A stretch of DNA of 64,000 nt, from contig NC_089726.1 of assembly GCF_035083965.1 (NCBI RefSeq), positions 7,941,501 through 8,005,500 of the forward strand. The letters are read 5' to 3'. Positions 26,319-36,682 of this stretch are shown piece by piece; the first letter of the stretch is position 1, and each line of letters starts with the position of its first letter. Under the pieces are notes generated by a model. That model saw only the letters and a list, made by a program, of their open reading frames with translations. It was not told where the DNA came from and made no database searches. The position numbers were made by a program, and so were the translations under genes. Origin of the DNA: Branchiostoma lanceolatum. Its lineage: Eukaryota > Chordata > Leptocardii > Amphioxiformes > Branchiostomatidae.

Positions 26319-27660
26319 TTAAGCCGGCGTCACAATTCATGCGAGCATCGGCCGATTTTGTAGATCGCCGGAAGCTCGCCGAATTTCAAATTCGCCCGAG
26401 CGTCGACCGTATTTTTCACTGAAAACCTGCCCCGTCACAAATTGAACGGAGCTCGGGCGACGTCCGTCGAACAGTAATAATCATAAATCCCACATAAGAC
26501 GGTACCATCTCTTGGACACGGACGAAGTCAGAATCAAATGGCCTGGTAACAATCTAAAATTTAGACCAACTTTACTTTCTGAGTTGTGGCAAATCTGTAG
26601 GTCACGAGTGAAGTAGGTGGGCACACTGAAAATAACCACATAAAGAGGAATTTTGTTATAGACCAATCAAAATACAAGTGCAGGAGCCACAAAGTCAACA
26701 AAGCAGTCGTTTAACCCCGATCCAAACATTTTCAGCAAACGGAAATCGACCGAGGCTCGGGCGAACGCCGTCCGAGCTTCGACCGACCGTTGATAAGCCT
26801 ATCGACGCCCTGCCGACGGCTGGGCGTGCCTCGGTAGATAAACATAGATCTATAATGACTCAGTGGACTTTCAACTAGTCATTTGTGGAGAAAACACTCA
26901 GGAAGTGAAGGCAAACCTCAAAAGTCAAGCCCCAAATCATTAATAAACAAATTGAAACATCCAAACCAATACCTAAAAAGAAACAAGAAGCATTGTCTTC
27001 TGTGTCAACATTCTGTTTATAATATTTTTTTTTGAATGAAAATTTAACTTTGCATTGAATTGTCTTTCATTACAAAAGTTTGGCAGCATTCTTCGACAAG
27101 TTGATATTAGTATTAGTTAATATTACAATATCATTTATCATCTTATGTTATAAACCAAACTGTCGTTTCCTTTTATCTATAAACAAGAAGGAGTTTGGCC
27201 GAGGCCCGTCCAAGCTCCCAGCAACACCTGCACAACGCTCGCCCGAAGCACGCCTTACTTTTCATGAGTCGGCCGGAACACTGACGACGGTCGTCCGATT
27301 ATTGATCAAGGCCCGTGCGAGGCTCGCACGAGGCCGAAGAGTTCGGGCGACCTCCGACCGACCAAAAATCGGGTCTAAAATCCTCGGATGCCCGCCCGAA
27401 TATTGGCCGAGCGCGGGGCGTTGCTCGGGCGAGCTACGGGCAAACTGTTGACGAGCTGCGCGAGTTCGAAAATCGTCGCCGAGGCCTCGCTGAATTTAAG
27501 CGCAGCTTCCAGTGACACGCGAACGTCGGCCGAGCTCCGAAAATTCGCCCGAAGCCCGTAGAATCGACAGGACGTCGGTCGTACTTCGCCCGAAAATCGC
27601 CATTTGGAGCTCGCCGACAAGTCGGCCGAGCTAAATTCTTCATTTGTGACGGGGGCTTTA
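26319..27660. mobile_element. 1.34-kb non-autonomous DNA element, GC-rich arms
   Basis: The left end reads TTAAGCCGGCGTCACAA and the reverse complement of the right end reads TAAAGCCCCCGTCACAA. Both continue into TCGGCCGA-rich DNA. The arms (about 26320-26480, 26740-26840 and 27190-27650) are packed with variants of CTCGGGCGA and TCGGCCGAGC, while the core at about 26870-27180 is AT-rich. No transposase frame is visible; the frames in the arms are by-products of the repeats. The ends resemble those of the 36008-36251 element (TAAAGCCCCTGTCACAC), which suggests a shared superfamily. Confidence 0.55.
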
Positions 27661-28566
27661 GTAATTCGAATCTTTTGAAGAAAAGCTTTTTTTTTGGTAC
27701 AAACTACCAAGTATTGGATTTTCAAACCATGTATACCTTGGTATCTACCTAGATAAGATTATCATTAAAAGCTACTGTTTCTGTGGTCTGTGAAAAAATA
27801 AAACATAAAACATAACACTTTACAAAGATAATCGCTCAGACAAATGCAATTAAATAGAATTGCATGACTTCTCAGTACAGGACTTCTCATAAATAATAAC
27901 AACAGTCGAAAAACTCCCATGCATCTAAGTTGTTTTTTGTGTTATTCCATGGTGGGATGCCTTTTCTGGGAGTGATGGCTTCCGAAGTCTGAGGGATGAG
28001 TAGATTTTCAAAGACTCAGACGACAATTTCTTGCGTCGTCACCGACATAATAGCGACGCGTCAGAACGTCAACAGGTTATTAAATATCTTCAGCCTAGGA
28101 GACAACAGACATGACTTACAGCAAATCACAAAATATCGCATCCGACTTCAGACGTACATGCGGCATGAGCTTTCCGCATCTTTTGAAAAGGGTCTGGCAG
28201 AAGTTATCAAGAGAAGACGACCTCGGAAACACAGGCTACAGATTTAGAGGTTTGTAGACTGTAGAGGTTGCAGAGGTCGTCCCGTACACTGAACAATTCA
28301 GTGGAATCTATCTGGGGTATTCTTTGTGAAAGGAGATTTAGGCGATGTGAAATTCTCGGCTTGTCTCCCTACGCAAAGGTTGAAGTCATTGGCACGGCTG
28401 CTAAGCTACTTTTCCCAAGTGATGGACCTCAAAACGCGTAAAGCTTTTAGGCAAATACTAAAAATTCTAACCGTAACGAGACAAGTAGAAACAGAGGTCA
28501 TTGTGGCAGGAGTAATGACGTACAGTATCTCCTGCTAACGGAAAACCTGACAAATTGTTGTTCACC

Positions 28567-28843
28567 TTGTAGCGCTCGAGTGCCACATAGGGCAGCAAGT
28601 TTCCTTGCTGATTCAGTAACAGGGTATATCTTTTACAGGGAGGGGTTGCTAGCCCTTCCCCTTAATGTGCTCGAGGTATCTCCTCGAACACGGAACCCCC
28701 ATTTTACGCCCCTTGAGAAAGACGGGTGCAGCCCCAGCCGAGATGTTCTGTTCCAGGATTTGAACCGGCCCTCTCAGTTACCACCTAATTGGAACCAGTA
28801 GCTCAACTGTGAGGCTACTACTTGTTGAGCTACAGGGACGTCC
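28567..28843 (-). mobile_element. tRNA-derived SINE, reverse orientation
   Basis: Read on the minus strand it starts near GTCCCTGTAGCTCAACAAG (A-box-like TAGCTCAA) and has a B-box-like GGTTCAAATCC in the tRNA-like head. The body contains CGGTTCAAATCCTGGAAC, GGGGGTTCCGTG and AAGGGGAAGGGCTAGCAACC, and ends CAAGGAAACTTGCTG. The same head and body recur at 44071, 54983 and 59776. Confidence 0.8.
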
Positions 28844-28998
28844 CCTACCGACCCATTGCTATGCTCACAATGTTATGTGTTTTTTTTCCGTACAAGAAAT
28901 CAACACAATCTACTGCTCTTCTTGGATACTAAGATAGGATAAGGTGTTATTATTCATCCGCGCTGCAGATTCTTAGTATACTAACAAATTTAAAAGGA

Positions 28999-29520
28999 TC
29001 ATCAAATTTGTGGACACTTTTATTGAAAGGAGTTGAGTTTTTACATCGAACGATACTTCCCTGTGATGTGCATTACTTCGTACATTTCAGTTTGCGGCAT
29101 GCCTTATCAATTCGAACGCCAAGAATCAAACTGGATGCAAGACATTTGACTGTTTACGTGCGCCTCTAGCGGTTATCTTCTGTAGGACAGCACTGCCTGC
29201 CATGTCCATTTGAATGACCATGAACCTGGATTGATTTTCATTCACACGATAAAACCAGTAAAGATGAACAAGTGTGCAAATGTTTATTTCATACATCCAG
29301 ATAGTTGTTGAGATCTCGCCAGCTTTGCATTACAGGATCTAGCATAAGGGTAGGCCCAGGAAAAGGCCCATATGAGGGGTTTGGTGGTCTCACTATCTGG
29401 ATAAATTTATTATTCTGGTTGTCTTCTTGTTGTTAATGGAGATCGTTAATAGATACATTCTAACGTTCTGTGTGATTTGGGATCAGGGTTAATTACGACA
29501 AAAAACTAGGGGCGGGAGCA
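28999..29520. repeat. Direct repeat arm A flanking the intact KLHL
   Basis: About 500 bp clearly related to 34429-34945 in the same orientation. Shared runs include CATCAAATTTGT, TGCCTTATCAATTCGAA, GACTGTTTACGTGCGCCTCT and GAGATCTCGCCAGCTTTGCA, with an estimated 75-80% identity by eye. The two arms enclose the minus-strand KLHL gene. It has no coding potential that I can support. An AATAAA on the minus strand near 29283 could serve as the KLHL poly(A) signal. Confidence 0.75.
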
Positions 29521-30083
29521 TATGTGGCGCTCTACCACTCAACTACATGTAACATGTCTACAAGTATCTAAAAGTGTCTTTCATGCCACTTTTCATGAAC
29601 TCCGCAAGAGGGCATTACATTAGCATCATTTTTCTCCAGGACCAAAGGAAAAACATTTTGGATTTGAAGGGCTATTCAATGGATCGGTCTTGTCTTCAGT
29701 CAGTAGATACTTGTAACATACCCCTCTTTCAGACTCTCTGGGTTTAACGTCGCCGGAACCGTATACCATGTCCGTCTAGCCGATCAGTCTCGTCAGTTTA
29801 CATAACAACCCAATAGTTGCGAACTCGCCAATATTTCCTGAAAAAAAGCTCTTACTATGAGAAATGACATCGTTTTAGAAGTTGTATTGAGGGTGCATTT
29901 TGGGCTGTGACTTGTGGCTGACTTCACCCTCTAAGTTATAGTTCTTAGTTCCTCCAGTGTCTATTTTAAGGCACAGCAGGTCGTTCTTTTCCCAGCTGGT
30001 GCGGTACGGTGTTGCACCTCTCTCGTCGTCTGTACCAGGAACTTCCAACAGCTTTAAGATCCTTTTCTGACCTCCATGTACTA

Positions 30084-32123
30084 CTAGTCACAGTCTGATC
30101 CGTCCCGCTCGTCTTCTTCCTCCTCCAGTGCTGCCAGGTCCCGGCAGTACCAACCAACGCGGCTCTTCTGGGTTTCAAGGAAGCTGTGGCCGAATAAGGC
30201 AAAGGGCAGAGGCGTCTGCTGTGCGGAACTGTAGTGGCCAGAGGTCGATGAGTGGTCTCCAAATTCGTAGTTGCTAATGGTATCCACTATGTCCTGTGAA
30301 TTCGTGAACCAGTAGTTAACGTTTTGGTTCTCACGTCGCGTGCGAAGGAAGTTCTCCCTGAAATCTTGTTTATTACCCTCATCTAGGCTTAGAGTCTCCT
30401 TTTCGGCATCAAAGATGTACTGATAGATGCGACACCCTGATGATAGTCCATATCCGATACGAATATAAAGTCTGTCATCGACAGCAGTCGCAAGTGTGAC
30501 TGAGTCCTCCGCCCAAGAACTAGGAAGTAGTATATAGGCGTTCTTCCAACGTTTGGTTTTTACGTCAAACGCATGGACACAGAGGTGATCGATTTCCTTT
30601 GACATCCTACTCACCCTCCAGGCGATTGACCCAAATGCAACCTTGCAAATGAATGCAATCTTGTCTCCGAATGCTGTTACCATCATATTCGATGAAGTCA
30701 GGTGCTTCGGCGGTCCCGCATATATCTTTATCCAAGCCCCTTCTTCAGGATCATAGCAGTCCATGGTCACCAAAGACGTCGCCTCAGCGTCACTGCCGAC
30801 CAGGAAGAGTTTCCCGTCTACGATCACCGAGTGATGCCCTGCCCTGCCGCGAGGCATGTCGGGCAACTTCAGCCAAGTGTCTGAAGGGAAATCGTAGCGA
30901 AAGGCTTGGCTGGATTGGCTTTGGAAATGCTTCCTGCGAGGCCCCATCCAGGCAAGCCTTTCGGTACGATTTCCCTTCAGAGACCAGTGGGGTCGACCAC
31001 CTGTCACGTACAGGTGTCTCCCTGCACTTGCCACGCTCATGTAGCCGGAGACAGGCGTTGGTAGGTCAGTGACGTGGTAGTACTGCTGACTATCTGGATC
31101 TAAGCAAATTATGCTTCTTAAGGGCCCGGGCTTTGTCTCTGCATGGATGGGGAACGCGTCGTGAAGACCTGGCTCCTTAACTGCCATCCAACCACCAACA
31201 ATGATTGCCAGGTTGTCCGATGTCCCGCGTCTATTACGACTTGCCTCTTCTCCCCCTACCTTTGTACCGAGAAGGTGTTTCTCCTTGGCTGCTGTGATCT
31301 TTGCCAGACATTCTGCGGACTCTCGTATCACAGGGTGTGACTCGAGCTTCTGTAGCACGCTGACCTTCACGCAGGTTAGACGGATCTCTTGCAAAATCTG
31401 TAGGATTGCTGTTTGACGGTTCTCAGGGGCATGGTCGAGCCATCTTATGACAAAATTGACAACTTCCTCTTCATTCGTAACTTTCAGATCCTCGTCTTCG
31501 AGGAGATCTAAGAGTTCTTGCACCGAAAGGCTAAGGAACTCCCCATGTTGTATGGCGTCTGAGAAGTTTGACATTGCCATGTCTCTCGCGCTCTTCTTCA
31601 GGTCAGAAAGACCGTACATGCCGGCCAGGCGCATGACGCCCAGACAATTGGCCGGACAAAGGTTGTCTTGGATGAACTCACAGCAGTACTTCAGAATCTT
31701 GTCAAACTGTAGCATGTGTGCCGTCTGCAGGATGTCCTGGACATCGTCCTCGCTGATGTGGATTTCCCCGGTATACAGGAAGTCCAGAATCTTGCAGAAG
31801 CTGATGCCGTCAATTCCGTGAAGTTGTATGACCTTTGAACAACTTTCAGCGAGGTTGGAGGACAGCATGGCTTTAAAGTACGATATGGTTGCCAGCACAG
31901 GACGGTGACAAGGGAACTCACAATCTTCCACTTGTACCACCACATCAAGGAACTTCCCGGTCCTACGCTGGCTGGCGAGTTCAGCAAGAAGCTTGCGTCC
32001 CTGGGCGTCCTCCTTGAAGTGGCGGGAGTCGTCTTCCGTTGATTCAGAGTCATAGTCGTATGAACCCCAGTCCGACTCATCATAGTCATCGGCATCATCA
32101 AAATCAGACAGTCCCCCGAACAT
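30084..32123 (-). CDS. Intronless BTB-Kelch (KLHL-type) protein, 679 aa
   Basis: A single uninterrupted 2,040-bp frame. The N-terminus (1-40) is very acidic (DDADDYDESD), followed by a BTB domain (about 50-150, FLDVVVQVEDCEFPCHR, YFKAML, FLYTGE), a BACK domain (about 157-265, LCPANCLGVMRLA, FLSLSVQELLDLL, VVNFVIRWLDH) and degenerate Kelch repeats (about 305-560, IIVGGWMAV, LYVTGGR, LPDMPRGRAGHHSVIVDGKLFLVG). The tail ends in an acidic EEEEDERDGSDCD. KLHL proteins usually recruit CUL3 through BTB-BACK and bind substrates with Kelch; I infer that role here. The lack of introns suggests retroposition or lineage-specific expansion. Its leader (about 32124-32192) is homologous to that of the plus-strand copies. 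I do not assign a vertebrate orthologue. Confidence 0.9.
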   Translation of the reverse strand: MFGGLSDFDDADDYDESDWGSYDYDSESTEDDSRHFKEDAQGRKLLAELASQRRTGKFLDVVVQVEDCEFPCHRPVLATISYFKAMLSSNLAESCSKVIQLHGIDGISFCKILDFLYTGEIHISEDDVQDILQTAHMLQFDKILKYCCEFIQDNLCPANCLGVMRLAGMYGLSDLKKSARDMAMSNFSDAIQHGEFLSLSVQELLDLLEDEDLKVTNEEEVVNFVIRWLDHAPENRQTAILQILQEIRLTCVKVSVLQKLESHPVIRESAECLAKITAAKEKHLLGTKVGGEEASRNRRGTSDNLAIIVGGWMAVKEPGLHDAFPIHAETKPGPLRSIICLDPDSQQYYHVTDLPTPVSGYMSVASAGRHLYVTGGRPHWSLKGNRTERLAWMGPRRKHFQSQSSQAFRYDFPSDTWLKLPDMPRGRAGHHSVIVDGKLFLVGSDAEATSLVTMDCYDPEEGAWIKIYAGPPKHLTSSNMMVTAFGDKIAFICKVAFGSIAWRVSRMSKEIDHLCVHAFDVKTKRWKNAYILLPSSWAEDSVTLATAVDDRLYIRIGYGLSSGCRIYQYIFDAEKETLSLDEGNKQDFRENFLRTRRENQNVNYWFTNSQDIVDTISNYEFGDHSSTSGHYSSAQQTPLPFALFGHSFLETQKSRVGWYCRDLAALEEEEDERDGSDCD

Positions 32124-32293
32124 GGCGGGTGTTCACCTGGTGCTCTACTATGAAATCTGCTGGACAAAATGATACGGGGCAATGTCATCATGATTGTAGA
32201 GACACAATGATGCAACCCAAGTAAAGTACAAGGCGTATGGCATACATGTACGAGGGGTGATCAATACGTTATCAGCCTCACCCAGAAATGAGG

Positions 32294-32404
32294 TAGCCTG
32301 GAGCCCAGCCTTATTAGCTTCCGTCCGCTACCCAAGCTCCGCTCCTCGGCGAGGAGCGGAGCTTGGGTAGCGGACGGAAGCTAATAAGGCTGGACTCCAG
32401 GCTA
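32294..32404. mobile_element. Palindromic MITE with 9-bp target duplication
   Basis: A 111-bp near-perfect palindrome: ends TAGCCTGGAGCCCAGCC and GGCTGGACTCCAGGCTA, centred on CTCCTCGGCGAGGAG. It is flanked on both sides by GAAATGAGG (32285-32293 and 32405-32413). A 9-bp duplication is typical of Mutator-like elements. It shares its TAGCCTGG terminus and 9-bp duplication length with the insertion in the KLHL copies at 36465 and 39173. Confidence 0.85.
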
Positions 32405-32826
32405 GAAATGAGGTGCACAACTCAAACCGTTTATGAAGGCCTGCCAAAATCAAAATCATTGTGATTATTACTTTGCAGGCGACACCCAGTAACGTTAGGG
32501 TATATGAGGAGAAACAAGAGAAGGAAAATTAAACATAGACACTAAGTTGAGTTGCGACCTGAGGTGTGCGGGTCAACTTGCTCTGTCGAAAGTTAGATAC
32601 CCACTTCTCTTCTCCACAAGTTCCAAAGAGAACTCCATTTCCTGTCTACTCACAGATAATACAACACAAATGTAAGATAGTCGCGACACCTTCCTGTGCC
32701 AGCCTGTCGGAGAAAGAGGTGGCGCACACATGCATGCATGCACTCATAGTCCTACATTCAAATGATAAGGTTCCATTTCTGTCGCTGTACGTGAAGGTCT
32801 GTAATGTTAAAACCGAGTGATCAGCT

Positions 32827-33030
32827 ATTACTGTAAATGCAGAAATGTTCGCGGTGGTTTTAAGGTCGCAGTTTTCGCGGCGTACTTTCAGCGGGAACTT
32901 GAAACTTTTTGCCCACCTATGACTGTAGCGCTACTATTGTTTCAAACGCGAACTTAAAACCACCTCGAGCACTCCATTTTCTCCCTACAGTGAAATAAGA
33001 ACCACACGAACTTAAATACGGTATGAGAGG
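32827..33030. repeat. TACTGTAAATGC / GTTCGCGGTGG repeat
   Basis: Starts TTACTGTAAATGCAG and GTTCGCGGTGG, and ends with ACGAACTTAAATACGGTAT, a degraded inverted copy of the start. Related blocks lie at 57380-57600 and 61294-61432. The form is that of a MITE family. Confidence 0.6.
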
Positions 33031-34428
33031 GCTGCAATGGTAGGCTGGGGCTAAGGTCAACTTCACCGTCAGGAATAAGCTGTCGCTAAGTTAATTGTCA
33101 CAACCTTGAGTCCTGGTGTGAGGAAAGTATTGACGGTTAGGAAGCTTTAAATCACAACCTGCCGCATGAGAAGGATAGTGAGGAAGGACACACATTAGGA
33201 AGTACTGGCAGGTAGGAAGGTACATGTAATCGCATTATAAATCTACACAATATAAATATAGATTGGGGTGCAGTAACCAAACGACCTGTAAGGTGTGAGA
33301 AAATCGAAGAGAGGACTCGTCAAGAGATACACTGTCGTCCTAATAGTATGGGTGGGTCAGATGTTTATCTATTAGCTTTATAGTAGATTTCCCGCCTTTC
33401 ACATTAGCACATGCGCATTAGGTCCCAGGGCGCATACCCCGGATGTAGGTCACGACGCTGTGAAGAAAGTTCTTTGTTCTGTGAATATACCGTCTTGGCT
33501 GCCTCCTGTACAAGTCCGGGGTACTAAAGTGGGAAGATAATGGCACATATATCTTCACATGGTTAGACTAGGATGTAGGAGCTAACGACCTGTAAATGAG
33601 ATGGGTAGTAAGAGAGGACACTTGAAGAGATACTCTTGCCTGTAAAAATACACAATGCACAAACAGCCTTTGATTTTTTTCGTGAGGGTGGCCCAGATGG
33701 TCAGCAACACAACATCAGGCGGAAGGGAGCCCAGCATGATGCTGGGACTGGGTGTCTATCTGATAATGTGGAGGAAGGACAGAATTCAAACTGGATAATT
33801 TTCCTAAAGACTATCAAAACATAGGTGCATAGTACTGAGCTGGAAAAGAAAAGGTATATCGTCAAATTATTACTTGAACCTCCTGAAGTTCATGATTGGC
33901 ACGTTGGATCGTAGATTATAGATACAGCAGGAACTAGTCGATGACGTGACAGTTACCTCAAGGTAGTCTGAGTCGCACTGTAGAGGACCAAGGACATTAC
34001 ATAATGTCATTGAGAGGACAGACAACGGCAGAACTCACAGTTGAACCAACTTGAACGGCAAAAGTTCCTGGAGTTTGAAGAGATGCCGACGGATGACCTG
34101 AACCGATCAGAGAAGAACTGCCGGGTAACTGGAGGACTCAGGGCCACGTGACAGTTCAGCATAAGAGTCTACGACTGGTAGACAATCTACATGTAGGAGC
34201 TCCACGACCGGTAGACATAAAGGAGCAGTCTAAAGATAGGTCGAAGAAAAAACCAAAAAGACGATCAAACTGACGAGGAGCCAAGGTTTAACACCTCCAA
34301 CCGCCAAGAGATAATGCCCACGACTGAGGAAGGCAGGGAGGGGAACATCTGGGATTGATAAGGGCAGGGGTAGGAACTCAGGGCCTAGGGGGAAGGGGAG
34401 GATCACTAACACTGTGATCCGATCATCA

Positions 34429-34945
34429 AATTTGTAGACGCTTTTATCAACATAAGTTGAGTTTTTACATTGAATGATACTTCTGGAATTCCTCGTAATG
34501 TTCATTACGCGTACTTTCATTTCATTTCAGTTTGCGGGATGCCTTATCAATTCGAAAGCCATGAATATCAAACTGGATTCAACGTATGTGACTGTTTACG
34601 TGCGCCTCTAGCGGTTGTCTTCTGTACGACAGCACTACCTGTCATGTCTCTTAAATGACGATGAACCCGGGTTGCATGTCATTCATACAATAAAACTAGT
34701 TAAGGTGTAGAAGTGTGCCAAAGTTTATTCTAGACATCCAAGTAGTTTTGGGAGATCTCGCCAGCTTTGCACTCCATGATCTAGTAGGCCTAGAACAAGA
34801 CTCATATGAGGAGCAATTAGTTTAGTGGGTCTTTAGTGGCCTCGTCATCTGGATCCGGATAAATTTACTATATTCTTTTAGCTGTGATGGACATTCTCAA
34901 TATATATTCTTAATTACGACAGACAAAGGGGGGGGGGAGGCGTGC
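34429..34945. repeat. Direct repeat arm B
   Basis: Partner of 28999-29520 in the same orientation, about 5.4 kb away. Shared landmarks are CATCAAATTTGT, TGCCTTATCAATTCGAA, TGACTGTTTACGTGCGCCTC, GAGATCTCGCCAGCTTTGCA and TAATTACGACA. It lies on the 5' side of the intact KLHL and about 1.4 kb upstream of the plus-strand KLHL leader. Confidence 0.75.
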
Positions 34946-35289
34946 CAAAGGGACTTCCACACTAAGTTCCATGGTTATGCAACGACCTTTCTGACGGTAA
35001 CGAAAATGATACAGTTCAAGTGAGCCGACGTCAAGTGCTGACATATCTATCAACTTTGCGGTATATTATGCCGATGACAATCCCTGGCAAATCCCTTCTG
35101 TGTTTGACGGAAGCAGAACACAGTATGTCGCCTATGGGGATTTACATGGTTACCCCAAAATGAGCCGCTTTGACGCTTCAAACTGTATGGTGGGGTCCAC
35201 GAGGAAGGTACAGAAATTGAAGATGTTTGAGTTCAGGGTACAATCTACAAAATATGTGAAAATGAATTAAAAGTTGCCGGTGTAGTGGG

Positions 35290-35462
35290 ACAGAATATAC
35301 CCCTGTCCAGAATATTGTCCAGAGTATACCCGGGTATATTCTGGGCTAGGCCAGATGATACCCCCGGGGTATTATCTGGCCTAGCCCAGAATCCCCCCCC
35401 CCCCGGGCCAAATCATACCCTGGGGGTATAGTCTGGCCTAGCCCAGAATGTACCCCGGTATA
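35290..35462. repeat. Hairpin-forming tract at the duplication breakpoint
   Basis: Variants of CCCGGGTATATTCTGG and GGCCTAGCCCAGAAT repeat several times in both orientations. A nearly perfect 27-bp inverted repeat with one spacer base lies at 35338-35364 and 35366-35392 (one mismatch by eye). The left breakpoint of the 2.7-kb tandem duplication is at about 35452, in the unit ACCCCGGTATATTG. Confidence 0.8.
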
Positions 35463-36007
35463 TTGTAAGCTAGCCTAGAATACACCCCTACCCAAACGAT
35501 TAAGGTAGGTCAGTTGAGACAGCCTAGATGACGTACTTTTTGATTGGATTTCGAGGTCTGCAGCTAATGGATGACAAGAGAGATTATTGAAAAAACAATT
35601 AGATGCATCTATCAGCGCATTTCTTTTGATCTTTATCAATATCAAACGCACTACTTTATACCGGCGAACTACTATGTAAATACTGTATTCTGTAACCTTA
35701 AGCGTTCCATGTTGTTTGCTTGAACCTTTATAACCTGCAACAGGGAATACTCATAAACCCGTGCGCACCTCGTGAAATTTGTACCGGAAGTTTAAAAGTA
35801 ATTTATAACGTTATCTGATTTCGATCGGTTCTTTTCCTAGGTATATAATGCACTGAGACGTCAATGAACTGTTGACTAACATTAATACATACACTGCTGT
35901 TCTCTTAGGACATTAGGACTGAACACCGGAAGTTTGCAGGTTGGTGAGTTAGCGCTAGTATTAAAAGTCATGTTGACCATAATGGACTTTGGTACCAAAT
36001 GGTAACG

Positions 36008-36251
36008 TAAAGCCCCTGTCACACTTGTGCGTATATATATACAAGCCCGCATGAGTTGCTCATTAAAATGTTTTTGGTTGAGGTTAAGTTTGCAGCCGAA
36101 TAGGTAATTCCTTTGGTTTGATAACTAGACTGCTCAACGGTGGGTCAAAGTAGAAAACAACTTCCTCCCCGCAAAATTTACTTACACCAAACAAATGTTG
36201 CTGCGGACCTCATGAGCCCTTGAATATACGCACAAGTGTGACAGGGCCCTT
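36008..36251. mobile_element. MITE with TAAAGCCCCTGTCACAC ends, copy 1
   Basis: The left end TAAAGCCCCTGTCACAC followed by TTGTGCGTATA pairs with a right end whose reverse complement is TAAGGGCCCTGTCACAC followed by TTGTGCGTATA. The interior is AT-rich and non-coding. It lies just upstream of the KLHL leader. An identical copy is at 38716-38959 because of the tandem duplication. Confidence 0.65.
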
Positions 36252-36464
36252 ACATGCATGCTGTGCGTACTGTTACTTGCGTTTATACATCATGCTACAG
36301 CCATGATGACATCTCTCCGTATTCATTTTGTCCAGCAGATTTCATAGTAGAATATTAAAGATCATTAGAGGATGTTCGTACATCCAGACGCCCTACGGGA
36401 CTACGACGACCGTGATGAGTCAGACGGCGGGGATTCATCATTGGACTGTGACTCCGTCAGTAAT

Positions 36465-36682
36465 TAGCCTGGATACCAGACCTTTCGCGCGATGCGATGA
36501 TAAGCCTTTTTGGCCGGGGAAGACCTGGTAGTAGGGATAGAGTTGGCACCCGGGCGCTTTGGCAGCCGAACCCTGATATCTATCGCAATTAGTGGGCCGT
36601 GTGCTGTCTGTGGCGGCGGCGCGAGTTGCTTCCCCGGCCGAAGGATTAGCGCCAAGAGCGCGGTGGTCTGGCACCCAGGCTA
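36465..36682. mobile_element. MITE inserted in KLHL coding sequence (copy 1)
   Basis: 218 bp with terminal inverted repeats TAGCCTGGATACCAGACC and (reverse-complemented right end) TAGCCTGGGTGCCAGACC, 16 of 18 matching. It is flanked by a perfect 9-bp duplication GTCAGTAAT (36456-36464 and 36683-36691). Element plus one duplication adds 227 bp, so the frame shifts, and the first element codon is TAG. The termini and 9-bp duplication match the 111-bp MITE at 32294-32404. No coding capacity. Confidence 0.92.

Larger units (their letters stand above)
16341..30083. other. Gene desert between DYRK2 and the KLHL cluster
   Basis: About 13.7 kb without a supportable gene. Named contents are a 55-bp minisatellite at 17394-17610, X-boxes at 19928, 25055 and 25086, an imperfect repeat pair near 20510 and 20700 sharing TGACCCAAATTCTA, MITE-like elements at 21783-21925 and 26319-27660, a SINE at 28567-28843 and the first arm of a direct repeat at 28999-29520. 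Stretches such as 17690-18160 and 21040-21420 look non-repetitive and could hold regulatory DNA. That would need a second species to show. Confidence 0.55.
32124..36371. other. Intergenic region between divergent KLHL genes
   Basis: It separates the minus-strand intact KLHL from the plus-strand copies. It holds the KLHL leader (32124-32192), the 111-bp MITE, a TACTGTAAATGC-family element (32827-33030), two related blocks near 33279 and 33582 (both with AACGACCTGTAA and AAGAGATAC), direct repeat arm B (34429-34945), the hairpin-rich tract at 35290-35460 and an inverted-repeat element at 36008-36251. I see no further gene. Confidence 0.6.

Noticed and set aside
26207..27725. Several 66-123 codon frames in GC-rich DNA
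   Set aside because: They come from repeated CTCGGGCGA-like units within an inverted-repeat element and show no protein family signature.
28999..34945. Direct repeats as LTRs of a retroelement carrying the KLHL gene
   Set aside because: No TG...CA ends, primer-binding site, gag/pol remnant or short target duplication could be seen, and the arms differ a good deal; a segmental duplication explains them better.
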